Shown here piece by piece: positions 41,215 to 50,168 of a stretch of 64,000 bases of DNA; position 1 is the stretch's first letter, and every line of letters starts with the position of its first letter. Where the stretch lies: contig NZ_JAAZTS010000006.1 in the NCBI RefSeq assembly GCF_019239235.1, positions 1-64,000 on the forward strand, given 5' to 3'. The translations under genes were made by a program, and so were the position numbers. The DNA is from Caecibacteroides pullorum. GTDB lineage: Bacteria > Bacteroidota > Bacteroidia > Bacteroidales > Bacteroidaceae. Under the pieces are notes generated by a model, which was not told the DNA's origin, searched no databases, and was given only the letters and a program-made list of their open reading frames with translations.

Positions 41215-43347
41215 ATGAACTGGTTAGACCTCAGTTTGAAACTTCCCATAACCGACCCTACATGGATTTTCCTCCTTGTACTGCTCATCATTTTGTTTGC
41301 GCCTATCCTACTGACCAAGTTGCGCATCCCCCACATCATCGGCATGATTCTAGCCGGACTGGCCATCGGTGAGCATGGGTTCAACATCCTGGTGCGCGAC
41401 AGCAGTTTCGAGCTTTTTGGCAAGGTAGGTGTTTACTATATCATGTTTCTGGCGGGCTTGGAGATGAACATGGCCGACTTCAAGAAGAACCGTGGCAAAG
41501 CGGTGGCGTTGGGCTTGCTGGCTTTCATCATCCCCATCAGCATCGGTATGGTGACCAATGTGCTCTTGCTCAAGTACAGCCTCATCACTTCTATCCTGCT
41601 GGCCAGTATGTATGCCTCGCATACGCTGGTGGCCTATCCTATCGTCATCCGTTACGGCATCTCGCGCCAGCGTAGTGTGAGCATCGCCGTGGGCGGTACG
41701 GCCGTCACCGATACGCTGACGTTGCTCGTGCTGGCCGTCATCAGCGGTGTGTTCAAGGGCGAGGCGGGCGGCCTCTTCTGGCTTTGGCTGGTGCTGCGCT
41801 TCGTGGTGCTGGCCATGCTCATTATGTACTTCCTGCCGCGCGTCGGGCGTTGGTTCTTCCGCCGCTACGACGATAATGTGATGCAATACATCTTCGTCCT
41901 GGCCATGGTGTTCCTCGGCGCGGGACTGATGGAACTCATCGGCATGGAAGGCATCCTGGGGGCTTTCCTCGTAGGTCTGGTGTTGAACCGTCTCATTCCC
42001 CACGTGTCGCCGCTGATGAGCCATCTGGAGTTTGTGGGCAATGCGCTGTTCATCCCCTATTTCCTGATAGGCGTGGGCATGCTGATTGATGTCAAAGTCA
42101 TCTTTGGCGGCGGTGATGCTCTGAAGGTGGCGGGCGTGATGATTGTGGTGGCGTTGGGCGGCAAGTGGATTGCTTCGTGGCTGACGCAGAAGATATACCG
42201 CATGTCGGTACTCGAACGCGAACTGATGTTCGGCCTGAGTAACGCACAGGCGGCGGCTACGCTGGCGGCGGTGCTGGTGGGCTACAACATCATCCTGCCC
42301 GATGGTAGCCGTCTGCTCAACGAAGACGTGCTCAACGGCACGGTACTCCTCATCCTCGTCACCTGCATCGTCAGCTCCTTCACCACCGAGCGGGCGGCGC
42401 GCAAGATGGCCATGGGCGAGGCCCATCCTGAGGAAGACCGTTCGCGCGAGCCCGAAAAGATTCTGATACCTGTGGCCAATCCCAATACCATCGAATACCT
42501 GATGAACCTGTCGCTCGTCATCCGCGACCCCAAGCAGAAGGACAACCTGCTGGCTCTGAACGTCATCAACGATCACTCGGGCACCGAAGCCCTCGAGCAG
42601 CAGGGCAAGCGCTACCTGGAGCGTGCGGCCAAAATCACCGCTTCGGCGGGTGTGGAGCTGAAGTGCATCAGCCGCTACGACCTGAACATTGCCGCGGGCA
42701 TCATTCACACAGCCAAGGAGCATGGAGCTACGGATGTCATCATCGGCCTCCACTGGAAGGTGAACATCGTGGATTCCTTCTTCGGTATGCTGACCGAGAG
42801 CCTGCTCAAAGGACTTCATCGCGAGGTGATGGTGGCCCGCTTCCTGATACCCATCAATACCCTGCGGCGCATCATCGTGGCCGTGCCGCCCAAGGCCGAA
42901 TACGAGGCCGGCTTCCAGAAGTGGGTGGACCACTTCTGCCGCATGGGCACTACGCTGGGATGCCGCGTCCACTTCTTTGCCAACGAACAGACGGGCAACC
43001 TGCTTCAGGCCCTGGTCAAGAAGAAGCATAGCAATACACTGACCGAGTTCTCCCGCCTCGACGAGTGGGAAGACCTGCTGCTCCTGACCGGCCAGGTGAA
43101 CTACGACCACCTGCTAGTGGTTATCAGCGCCCGCCGCGGCTCCATCTCCTACGACAGCTCGTTCGAGAAACTGCCCAGCCAGTTGGGCCGTTACTTCACG
43201 AATAACAGCCTCATCGTCCTGTATCCCGACCAGCTGGGCGACCCGCAGGATGCCTTGTCGTTTTCCAATCCGCAGGGCAGTAACGAGAGTCAGCACTACG
43301 AGAAGGTGGGCCGGTGGTTCTATAAATGGTTTAAAAAGGAAAACTGA
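41215..43347 (+). CDS. Cation/proton antiporter (CPA2/Kef-like) with C-terminal Usp-like domain
   Basis: 710 residues. About 12 membrane segments fill residues 15-400, with typical blocks LTKLRIPHIIGMILAGLAIGEHGF, MFLAGLEMNMADFKKNRGKAV and GMEGILGAFLVGLVLNRLIP. The remaining 300 residues are soluble and resemble universal-stress-protein repeats (ILIPVANPNTIEYLMNLSL, GATDVIIGLHWK, PINTLRRIIVAVPPKAEYE). It likely exchanges Na+ or K+ for protons at the inner membrane, with the cytosolic domain as a sensor. The stop codon overlaps the tcdA start (TGATG), so the genes are coupled. Confidence 0.9.
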   Translation: MNWLDLSLKLPITDPTWIFLLVLLIILFAPILLTKLRIPHIIGMILAGLAIGEHGFNILVRDSSFELFGKVGVYYIMFLAGLEMNMADFKKNRGKAVALGLLAFIIPISIGMVTNVLLLKYSLITSILLASMYASHTLVAYPIVIRYGISRQRSVSIAVGGTAVTDTLTLLVLAVISGVFKGEAGGLFWLWLVLRFVVLAMLIMYFLPRVGRWFFRRYDDNVMQYIFVLAMVFLGAGLMELIGMEGILGAFLVGLVLNRLIPHVSPLMSHLEFVGNALFIPYFLIGVGMLIDVKVIFGGGDALKVAGVMIVVALGGKWIASWLTQKIYRMSVLERELMFGLSNAQAAATLAAVLVGYNIILPDGSRLLNEDVLNGTVLLILVTCIVSSFTTERAARKMAMGEAHPEEDRSREPEKILIPVANPNTIEYLMNLSLVIRDPKQKDNLLALNVINDHSGTEALEQQGKRYLERAAKITASAGVELKCISRYDLNIAAGIIHTAKEHGATDVIIGLHWKVNIVDSFFGMLTESLLKGLHREVMVARFLIPINTLRRIIVAVPPKAEYEAGFQKWVDHFCRMGTTLGCRVHFFANEQTGNLLQALVKKKHSNTLTEFSRLDEWEDLLLLTGQVNYDHLLVVISARRGSISYDSSFEKLPSQLGRYFTNNSLIVLYPDQLGDPQDALSFSNPQGSNESQHYEKVGRWFYKWFKKEN

Positions 43348-44057
43348 TGGAAGACTGGAAACAACGTACGCGCCTGCTGTTGGGCGAAGAAAAGAGTGAA
43401 CGCCTGCGCCAGGCTCATGTACTGGTCGTTGGTGTGGGAGGTGTGGGAGCCTATGCGGCCGAAATGCTTTGCCGTGCGGGGGTAGGTCGCCTGACGCTGG
43501 TCGATGCCGACACCGTCCAGCCCACCAACATCAACCGCCAGCTTCCGGCCCTGCACTCCACGTTGGGGCAGCCCAAGGTCGAAGTCCTCGCCGCCCGTTT
43601 CCGCGACATCAACCCCGAGGTGGAGCTCACCGTCCTGCCCGTTTTCCTCAAGGACGAGAACATCCCCCAGCTGCTCGATGCCGCCCGCTACGACTTTGTG
43701 GTCGATGCCATCGACACCCTGGCCCCCAAATGCCACCTGATAGCCGAGGCCCTGAGGCGGCGCATCAAGATTGTATCCAGCATGGGCGCGGGCGCCAAGA
43801 GCGACATCACGCAGATACGCTTTGCCGATATCTGGGACACCTACCATTGCGGCCTGAGCAAGGCCGTGCGCAAGCGGTTGCAGAAGATGGGCATCCGTCA
43901 CAAACTCCCCGTTGTGTTCAGCACCGAGCAGGCCGACCCCAAGGCCGTGCTTCTGACCGACGACGAACGAAACAAGAAATCGACCTGCGGCACGGTGAGC
44001 TACATGCCCGCCGTCTTCGGCTGTTACCTGGCGGAGTACGTCATCCGCCGGCTATAA
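43347..44057 (+). CDS. tcdA: tRNA threonylcarbamoyladenosine dehydratase
   Basis: 236 residues, E1/ThiF-like ATP-dependent enzyme that cyclises t6A37 to ct6A in tRNA. The nucleotide loop [21 protein letters not shown] is near 27-47, followed by [32 protein letters not shown] and [14 protein letters not shown] are family blocks that separate TcdA from MoeB/ThiF. Its ATG overlaps the antiporter stop codon, and the ABC ATPase gene follows by 13 bp. Confidence 0.92.
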   Translation: MEDWKQRTRLLLGEEKSERLRQAHVLVVGVGGVGAYAAEMLCRAGVGRLTLVDADTVQPTNINRQLPALHSTLGQPKVEVLAARFRDINPEVELTVLPVFLKDENIPQLLDAARYDFVVDAIDTLAPKCHLIAEALRRRIKIVSSMGAGAKSDITQIRFADIWDTYHCGLSKAVRKRLQKMGIRHKLPVVFSTEQADPKAVLLTDDERNKKSTCGTVSYMPAVFGCYLAEYVIRRL

Positions 44058-44070
44058 TAATAAAGAAGTT

Positions 44071-44778
44071 ATGATACGACTCGAACAGATAACCAAAAGT
44101 TTTGGCAGCCTGCAAGTGTTGCGTGGCATCGACCTCGAGATACAGAAGGGCGAAGTGGTGAGCATCGTCGGCCCCAGCGGTGCTGGCAAGACGACCTTGC
44201 TTCAAATCATGGGTACGCTCGACCGCCCCGATACGGGTACGGTCTGCATCGACGGCGTGCGTGTCGACGGGTTGAAGGAGCGCGAGCTTTCCGCTTTCCG
44301 CAACCGCCGCATTGGTTTCGTCTTTCAGTTTCACCAGCTCCTGCCCGAGTTTACGGCCTTGGAGAATGTCATGATACCCGCCTTCATTGCCGGGCAGGGG
44401 CGGCACGAAGCCCAGGCTTCCGCCCTTGAGATGCTGACGATGATGGGCCTTGCCGACCGTGCCTCGCACAAGCCCAACGAGCTTTCGGGCGGCGAGAAGC
44501 AGCGTGTGGCCGTGGCGCGCGCTCTTATCAATCGGCCGGCCGTTGTGTTGGCCGATGAGCCATCGGGCAGCCTCGACACCCACAACAAGGCTGAATTGCA
44601 TCAGCTTTTCTTCGACCTGCGCGACCGTCTGGGGCAGACGTTTGTCATTGTGACCCACGACGAAAGCCTGGCTTCCATCACCGACCGCACCATTCATTTG
44701 AAAGACGGAGAGGTCGTAGCAGACAATATTACTCAAAACTTAGGTAGTGTCCAATTCTCTCTAGGTCCTCTTGTGTAA
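44071..44778 (+). CDS. LolD-like ABC transporter ATP-binding protein
   Basis: 235 residues. Walker [10 protein letters not shown] is at 34-42, the Q-loop in [12 protein letters not shown], signature LSGGEKQR, Walker [13 protein letters not shown] and the switch His in VTHDES. It belongs to the LolD/MacB branch that powers FtsX-type permeases for lipoprotein release or drug export, but no permease gene is adjacent. The last 17 residues or so extend past the usual family end and are encoded antisense to the end of the HhH gene, giving a 50-bp convergent overlap (44729-44778). Confidence 0.9.
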   Translation: MIRLEQITKSFGSLQVLRGIDLEIQKGEVVSIVGPSGAGKTTLLQIMGTLDRPDTGTVCIDGVRVDGLKERELSAFRNRRIGFVFQFHQLLPEFTALENVMIPAFIAGQGRHEAQASALEMLTMMGLADRASHKPNELSGGEKQRVAVARALINRPAVVLADEPSGSLDTHNKAELHQLFFDLRDRLGQTFVIVTHDESLASITDRTIHLKDGEVVADNITQNLGSVQFSLGPLV

Positions 44779-45685
44779 ATTCTTCATAGAGTACGAACGG
44801 CTTGAGGCTTTTCAGCGGACCGTGTTTGCGGCGGTATTCTATTAGTGCTTTTGCTTGATAGAAGTTGAGGTAAGGATGGCGGCGCAGGCGGTCCACGCTG
44901 ACGCGGTTGACGGGGATGCGGCGGATGGCGGTGGTGTCGATACGGAACCAGTCGTTCAGTTGGCGATAATCGAGATTAATTTCTTCCAGCTGGCTGAGGC
45001 TATAGAAACCACCTAACTGCTGGCGATATCCGCTGATGAGACGTGCGATTCCACTTCCTATGCCAGGAATCTTTTTTAATTCGGTGGTATCGGCACGGTT
45101 CAGGTCGACCAAAGTACCAGGTGCGTATTTCAACGGCTTTGCCTGTTGGATGCTGTCCTTGTACTGTTTGGCCAAAAAGAGGGAAGGGTTATGGTCGGTA
45201 CTGTCTGTGGCTGGAATGCGGATGTAGGGCCGTAATGTGTTGTATTGTTTTTCTGTCAGGCCGTATATCTTGCGGAAATCTTCTGTTCGGCGGAAGGAAC
45301 CTCCCTTTTCGCGGTAACGCAGGATGTTACGGGCCATCCAGGCAGGAAGGCCCAGTTGGCGGAAAGTGGCTGAGTCAGCGGTATTGGGATTGAAGGGAAC
45401 AAGTACGGGCGGCACGTCGTTTTCCTCTTTCCATGCTGTGTAGTGGGACTTACGGCTCTCCTTTTCCTCTTTTTCTTTTTCACGGATGGAAGCGCTGAAG
45501 GCTCTATATTCCTCCATCGCCTGTTGTTGTCTTAACTGGTCGTCAAATTTGTCTACCTGCTTTGATTTTAAATGAACGTATATCTCTCCTCCCAGGAAAA
45601 AGAGGAGGGAGATGCCCAGCAGCACCAGAATGCCTCGTCTTTCCCCTCGGGAGTAATAGAAAAATTCATTGAACCACTTTCGCAT
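44729..45685 (-). CDS. Membrane-anchored helix-hairpin-helix protein (ComEA-like)
   Basis: 318 residues. One membrane helix near the N-terminus ([20 protein letters not shown]) is followed by a charged, coiled-coil-like stretch (about 45-85). Three HhH units follow: [17 protein letters not shown]...[38 protein letters not shown], and [31 protein letters not shown]. ComEA proteins bind DNA during uptake; in Bacteroidetes the role of such anchored HhH proteins is not established. It starts 12 bp after the NSS transporter stop and is probably in its operon. Confidence 0.87.
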   Translation of the reverse strand: MRKWFNEFFYYSRGERRGILVLLGISLLFFLGGEIYVHLKSKQVDKFDDQLRQQQAMEEYRAFSASIREKEKEEKESRKSHYTAWKEENDVPPVLVPFNPNTADSATFRQLGLPAWMARNILRYREKGGSFRRTEDFRKIYGLTEKQYNTLRPYIRIPATDSTDHNPSLFLAKQYKDSIQQAKPLKYAPGTLVDLNRADTTELKKIPGIGSGIARLISGYRQQLGGFYSLSQLEEINLDYRQLNDWFRIDTTAIRRIPVNRVSVDRLRRHPYLNFYQAKALIEYRRKHGPLKSLKPFVLYEEFTQEDLERIGHYLSFE

Positions 45686-45697
45686 GAATTACCTTTT

Positions 45698-47065
45698 TTA
45701 TTTTAGTAGTCCCAATTCATTAATGAAAATGAAGCCGATACCTATCGGGGCTATGTACTTCAGTAGGAATAGCCAGATACGATAGACTACTTTTGGCAGA
45801 GTACCGTTGTTACTTACCTCTTCCCATACGATACGTTTGTCCAGATACCAGCCAGTGAAGATGGCGATGAAAAAGCCGCCTAATGGGAGCATGATTTTGG
45901 CCGTCAGGAAGTCGAAGAGGTCGAACAGAGTTAGGCCGAAGATGGTCAGTTCTTTGCCTATACCCAGCGAGAGCGAGCAAAGTACGCCTAAGATAGTGCA
46001 GCCCACTGTTACCAATTTGGCAGCTCGTCCACGAGTTAGGTTGAACTCCTCGTGCAAGTAGGCTGTCACTACTTCGTGCAGGGAGATAGTCGATGTCAGT
46101 GCGGCCAGGGCAAGAAGCACGTAGAACATGATGGACAAGATGACTGCCAGCCAGGGCAGGTTGCCGAAGGCCTGCTGGAAGACGTTGGGCAGCGTAATGA
46201 ATAGCAGGCTGGGACCTGCGTCGGGTTGGATGCCCACCGAAAAGGCGGCGGGAAAGATGATGAAACCAGCCAAGATGGCCACCATCGTATCGATCCATCC
46301 CACGTTGAGTGCCGTCTTGGGCAGGTTGGTGTCGTTGCGGAAATAGGAAGCATACGTACAGAGACATCCCATACCCAGCGAGAGCGAGAAGAAAGCCTGT
46401 CCCATAGCGCCCAGCAGCACGTTGCCGTTCACCTTGCTGAAGTCGGGTTTCAGCAGGAATTCGATGCCTGCCCCCGCACCTGGCAGGGATACGGAGCAGA
46501 CGGCCAGTACGATGAGCAGCAGGAAGAGCATTGGCATCATGATTTTAGCTGACTTCTCAATGCCTTTTTCTACACCTTTCACAATGATGAAGTGGGTCAT
46601 CAGCATGAAGACCGCCATCCATAAGGCCGGTCGCCACGGATGGGCGATGAAACCGTTGAACGAGGCGATAAAGTCGTTGGCCGACTGCCCAGCAAAGGCA
46701 TTCATGCCTGCCTGTACAATGTACTCCAGTGTCCAGCCCGCCACCACCGAATAGTAGCCCAGGATCAGGAAACCTGCCAGCACACCCATGCGGCCCACCC
46801 AGCGCCAGTGGGTGCCGGGCGCCAGCTTCTGATAGGCGCCAGCCGTATTGGCCCGTGAGTGTCGTCCGATGGAAAATTCAGCTACCATGATGGGGATGCC
46901 GAAGAAAAGAACACATCCTAGATAGATCAGGATGAAGGCGGCACCGCCGTGGTTGCCCGTTTCAAAAGGAAAACGCCAGATGTTGCCCAATCCTACGGCC
47001 GAACCTGCCGAAGCCAGGATGACACCCAGCTTGCTTCCGAAGTTTGCTCTGTTGTTCTTTGTCAT
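45698..47065 (-). CDS. Sodium-dependent transporter (neurotransmitter:sodium symporter family)
   Basis: 455 residues with about 12 membrane segments. The opening FGSKLGVILASAGSAVGLGNIWRFPFETGNHGGAAFILIYL is the LeuT/SNF signature that binds Na+ and substrate in unwound helix 1. Bacterial members import amino acids or derivatives, often with 11-12 helices. It is the first gene of a two-gene unit with the HhH protein; the -7 box lies 49 bp upstream. The substrate is not evident. Confidence 0.92.
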   Translation of the reverse strand: MTKNNRANFGSKLGVILASAGSAVGLGNIWRFPFETGNHGGAAFILIYLGCVLFFGIPIMVAEFSIGRHSRANTAGAYQKLAPGTHWRWVGRMGVLAGFLILGYYSVVAGWTLEYIVQAGMNAFAGQSANDFIASFNGFIAHPWRPALWMAVFMLMTHFIIVKGVEKGIEKSAKIMMPMLFLLLIVLAVCSVSLPGAGAGIEFLLKPDFSKVNGNVLLGAMGQAFFSLSLGMGCLCTYASYFRNDTNLPKTALNVGWIDTMVAILAGFIIFPAAFSVGIQPDAGPSLLFITLPNVFQQAFGNLPWLAVILSIMFYVLLALAALTSTISLHEVVTAYLHEEFNLTRGRAAKLVTVGCTILGVLCSLSLGIGKELTIFGLTLFDLFDFLTAKIMLPLGGFFIAIFTGWYLDKRIVWEEVSNNGTLPKVVYRIWLFLLKYIAPIGIGFIFINELGLLK

Positions 47066-47114
47066 AAATCGTGGTTTTTTCTTTCATTTTGTTACTAATA
47101 CCTGCAAGAAATCG

Positions 47115-47122
47115 CAAATATA
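47115..47122 (-). promoter_or_regulatory. Promoter -7 box for the NSS transporter operon
   Basis: TATATTTG on the minus strand, only 12 bp from the oppositely directed -7 box at 47135. Confidence 0.5.
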
Positions 47123-47134
47123 GAAAATGTTCTG

Positions 47135-47142
47135 TACATTTG
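47135..47142 (+). promoter_or_regulatory. Promoter -7 box for the VanZ gene
   Basis: TACATTTG. It lies downstream of an in-frame ATG at 47127, so ATG 47169 is the likelier start of the VanZ gene. Confidence 0.55.
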
Positions 47143-47168
47143 CATCTCGTATTGAAATATATTTGAAT

Positions 47169-47555
47169 ATGCTGTATTACATTCGTAAATATCCCGTTTC
47201 GCTTCTCATTATTTTGACGGTAATCTATTTGTCTTTCTTCAAGCCGCCCCAGACGGAGATGGAATCCATTCCTGGCATCGATAAAGTGGTGCATGTGTGT
47301 ATGTACTTTGGAATGTCGGGTATGTTATGGCTGGAGTTTATACGGGCACATAAAAAAGCACGCGTACCGATGTGGCACGCGTGGTTGGGAGCCTGGCTCT
47401 GCCCCGTATTGTTCAGTGGGGCGGTAGAATTGCTCCAGGCTTATTGTACAACTTATCGAGGTGGAGACTGGTGGGACTTTGCTGCCAATACCTCAGGAGC
47501 TACGTTGGCATCGCTCATTGGCTGGTATTGGATGAGGCGTCATCCCTCTTTATAA
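47169..47555 (+). CDS. VanZ-like membrane protein
   Basis: 128 residues from ATG 47169 (MLYYIRKYPVSLL), about four membrane segments. The pattern FKPPQTEMESIPGIDKVVHVCMYFGMSGMLW and SGAVELLQ...RGGDWWDFAANTSGATLASLIG is typical of small VanZ-family proteins, whose founding member gives low teicoplanin resistance by an unknown mechanism. It converges on murF, and the stop codons overlap by 6 bp (47550-47555). The ATG at 47127 is rejected because a promoter box lies between the two. Confidence 0.85.
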   Translation: MLYYIRKYPVSLLIILTVIYLSFFKPPQTEMESIPGIDKVVHVCMYFGMSGMLWLEFIRAHKKARVPMWHAWLGAWLCPVLFSGAVELLQAYCTTYRGGDWWDFAANTSGATLASLIGWYWMRRHPSL

Positions 47556-48848
47556 ATAGTCAACGACTGTGCTCAGTCGTATCCCGTTGGACCCCTTGAT
47601 GAGAATGGTTTTTCCTGTCGGCTTTTCTTGCTTCAGCGCTTCAATGAGGGCGGGAGCGTCGGCATACGTCTCGTAGCTGTGGCGCGTGGCGGCAAACTGG
47701 CTGCCTACCAGGATAATGCGTTCGAAGTCGCATTCTTCCAAGTAATCCACAATCTTCTGATGTTCCTCTGCGCTGTCTTGTCCCAGCTCGCGCATGTCGC
47801 CCAAGATGGCTACCTTGTGAACCACCTCCATTTGTCGGAAGTTGGTCAGCGAGGCCATCATGCTTGTGGGGTTGGCGTTGTAGGCGTCGATGATGAGGGT
47901 GTTGTCGGCCGTCTGCTTCAGTTGCGAGCGGTTGTTTTGGGGCGCATATTCCGTCAGAGCCTGGTCAATCAAGGCGTCATCCACGTCGAAATAAGTGCCT
48001 ATGGTGACGGCAGCTAGTGCGTTGGGCAGGTTGTAGCTGCCTATCAGTTGGGTTTGGACTTGATGCGTTTCAGTTTCTCCCTGTTTTTTCCATGCAAAGG
48101 CTAGGAAAGGCGAGCAACTGGTCAGCTGGCCAGAGATATAGTTGGTGTCTCCTTCGCCGTAGGTCACGTGCGGCAGGCCTGCGGCCATCTTTGTCAGATA
48201 GGGGTTGTCGGCATGCAGGAAGATGACGGGAGCGGGCAGCTTGCGCAACCAGTCGTAGAGTTCGCCCTTGGTGCGCATTACGCCTTCGAACGAGCCGAAG
48301 CCTTCAAGGTGTGCCTTTCCTACGTTTGTGATGAGGCCCATGTCAGGCTCAGCTATCTCCACCAGCTCGTGGATGTCGCCTGGATGGCTGGCACCCATCT
48401 CGACGACGGCCAGTTCGTGCTCGGGCTTGAGGCGGAGCAGGGTGAGAGGCACGCCAATATGGTTGTTCAGGTTGCCTTCCGTGTAGAGCAGATGGTAGCG
48501 ACGGCTCAGTACGGCGGCTATCAGTTCCTTGGTCGTGGTCTTGCCGTTGGTGCCAGTGATGCCGATGATGCGTGTACCCAGCTGGCGGCGGTGATGGCGG
48601 GCCAGGCGCTGGAGCGTCAGCAGGCAGTTGTCGGTCAGCAGGTAACGGTTGTCGCCAGGCACGAGATATTCGGCTTCGTCGATGACGGCGTAGGCACATC
48701 CGCTTTCTAATGCCTTGGCGGCAAAGGCGTTGCCGTTAAATGTGTCTCCCTTCAGGGCAATGAAGAGGGAGCCTTTGGGACAATGACGGCTGTCGGTCGT
48801 CACGCCGTTACATTGGTTGAATATCTGGTAAAGAGTCGAAATTTCCAT
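47550..48848 (-). CDS. murF: UDP-N-acetylmuramoyl-tripeptide--D-alanyl-D-alanine ligase
   Basis: 432 residues, cytosolic Mur ligase that adds D-Ala-D-Ala to the UDP-MurNAc-tripeptide. The N-terminal UDP-binding domain has NGVTTDSRHCPKGSLFIALKGDTFNGNAFA. The ATP loop is GITGTNGKTTTKELIAAVL near 96-114, then EMGASHPGDIHEL and TNVGKAHLEGFGS. The C-terminal domain has IDAYNANPTSMMASL and ILGDMRELG. Length is normal. It is a single gene with its own -7 box, not linked to a dcw cluster. Confidence 0.95.
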   Translation of the reverse strand: MEISTLYQIFNQCNGVTTDSRHCPKGSLFIALKGDTFNGNAFAAKALESGCAYAVIDEAEYLVPGDNRYLLTDNCLLTLQRLARHHRRQLGTRIIGITGTNGKTTTKELIAAVLSRRYHLLYTEGNLNNHIGVPLTLLRLKPEHELAVVEMGASHPGDIHELVEIAEPDMGLITNVGKAHLEGFGSFEGVMRTKGELYDWLRKLPAPVIFLHADNPYLTKMAAGLPHVTYGEGDTNYISGQLTSCSPFLAFAWKKQGETETHQVQTQLIGSYNLPNALAAVTIGTYFDVDDALIDQALTEYAPQNNRSQLKQTADNTLIIDAYNANPTSMMASLTNFRQMEVVHKVAILGDMRELGQDSAEEHQKIVDYLEECDFERIILVGSQFAATRHSYETYADAPALIEALKQEKPTGKTILIKGSNGIRLSTVVDYL

Positions 48849-48877
48849 ATCTTTTCTGTTTTTGTGATTGACGGCTA

Positions 48878-48885
48878 CAAAGGTA
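48878..48885 (-). promoter_or_regulatory. Promoter -7 box for murF
   Basis: TACCTTTG on the minus strand, 29 bp upstream of the murF start. Confidence 0.55.
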
Positions 48886-49040
48886 GTTTTTAATTAAGAA
48901 ACGAGAATAGGGAAAGGAAAATTTTAGTCGCAAACATTTTTCCTTTTTTGGTGTTACTTATGCATGTGTTTTTTCTGTATATTCGCCCTGAATTCAGGAA
49001 ATAATCATTATTGAAGTCAAACCAAATAAAATTGTAGAGT

Positions 49041-49886
49041 ATGATGTTTTCATTATTGAGTGCCGCGTCTGTTATCAACGTGGAGAATTTGCTGGACCGC
49101 TTGCTGAATTATGGTATCGAGCTGGGTAAGAGCCTGCTGGCCGCTTTGGTCATCTATATCGTCGGCCGCTTCATCATCAAGTACATCCTGCGTTTCATCA
49201 CTTCCCTGATGGTAAAGCGCAAGGTGGAAGTCAGTGTGCAGACCTTTCTGCGGAGCTTGCTGAAGATTGTATTGAACCTGATACTGGCCTTTGCCATCAT
49301 CAGCAAGTTGGGTGTCGAGACTACCAGCTTTGCTGCCCTGTTGGCCTCCGCGGGTGTTGCCATCGGTATGGCTCTGTCGGGCAATCTGTCCAACTTTGCG
49401 GGCGGACTGATTATTCTCGTCTTCAAGCCTTTCAAGGTGGGCGACTATATCGACGCTCCTGGCGGAAGTGGTACGGTTAAGGAGATTCAGATTTTCCATA
49501 CGCTGATTGCCACGACGGATAATCGCATGATCTACATCCCCAATGGTTCGCTTAGCAGCAATGCCGTGACCAACTACAACAAGCAGGAGACACGTCGTCT
49601 GGAGTGGGTTTTCGGCGTGGAGTATGGTGAAGACGTTCAGAAGGTGCGTGCCGTCCTCCAGCGAATCGTTGATGCCGACCCGCGTATCCTGACTACACCT
49701 GCTCCGATGATCGTGTTGAAGACACTGAATGCCAGCAGTGTGGATGTCATGGTTCGTGTCTGGACGAAGACAGAAGACTATTGGGACGTGATGTTCGAAG
49801 TGAACGAGCTCGTCTATGACACTTTCAACAAGGAAGGTATCGGCTTCCCCTTCCCACAACTCACAGTACATCAGGCAAAGGATTGA
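49041..49886 (+). CDS. Small-conductance mechanosensitive channel (MscS family)
   Basis: 281 residues. Three membrane segments occupy the first 110 residues or so. The pore-lining helix has the Gly/Ala pattern LLASAGVAIGMALSGNLSNFAGGLIILVFKPFKVGDYI, continuing into the beta domain (IFHTLIATTDNRMIYIPNGSLSSNAVTNY). The C-terminal alpha/beta part ends GIGFPFPQLTVH. It opens on membrane tension to release solutes during osmotic downshift. It stands alone, and I find only an imperfect promoter-like box upstream. Confidence 0.94.
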   Translation: MMFSLLSAASVINVENLLDRLLNYGIELGKSLLAALVIYIVGRFIIKYILRFITSLMVKRKVEVSVQTFLRSLLKIVLNLILAFAIISKLGVETTSFAALLASAGVAIGMALSGNLSNFAGGLIILVFKPFKVGDYIDAPGGSGTVKEIQIFHTLIATTDNRMIYIPNGSLSSNAVTNYNKQETRRLEWVFGVEYGEDVQKVRAVLQRIVDADPRILTTPAPMIVLKTLNASSVDVMVRVWTKTEDYWDVMFEVNELVYDTFNKEGIGFPFPQLTVHQAKD

Positions 49887-49916
49887 AACTAAGTTTGTCG
49901 CATCTGTATGGGGCGC

Positions 49917-49950
49917 GGAGTGTTCGGATGGTTATCTATCCGCATACTCC
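49917..49950 (+). terminator. Possible hairpin terminator after mscS-type gene
   Basis: GGAGT/ACTCC enclosing CGGAT/ATCCG with an internal loop. The following tract is only weakly T-rich. Confidence 0.35.
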
Positions 49951-49986
49951 GTGTCTGTTTGTAGAGGTTGCTATGCTTTTGGTTTT

Positions 49987-50052
49987 TTAAAGCAATGCTT
50001 TCCTGGTCGTAAAGCATTGCTTTAACGCCTTTAAAACGGTGCTTTATTTTGG
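49987..50052. repeat. 3 x 22-bp palindromic tandem repeat, locus 3
   Basis: Units start at 49987, 50009 and 50031, with core TTAAARCRnTGCTTT. The first unit shares the tail CTTTCCTGGTC with the first unit of locus 1, apart from one base. It lies in the 282-bp gap between the MscS and folP genes. Confidence 0.85.
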
Positions 50053-50105
50053 AAGAAGATATTTTAGTGAAACAGAAAGTGGGTAACCGAAAATAATGGG
50101 ACGAT

Positions 50106-50139
50106 TTTGCGGTCGTGCCTTTCTTTTTGTTTACATTTG
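50106..50139 (+). promoter_or_regulatory. Promoter for folP-cdaA
   Basis: TTTG (50106-50109), 22 bp, TACATTTG (50132-50139). It supports the start at 50169 over the in-frame 50115. Confidence 0.6.
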
Positions 50140-50168
50140 CAGGGATTAATTGTAGAAAGACGATTTCC

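Noticed and set aside
48947..48985. Promoter for the MscS gene
   Set aside because: TATATTCG has one mismatch in the TTTG part and the TTTG upstream is 27 bp away, too far to call.
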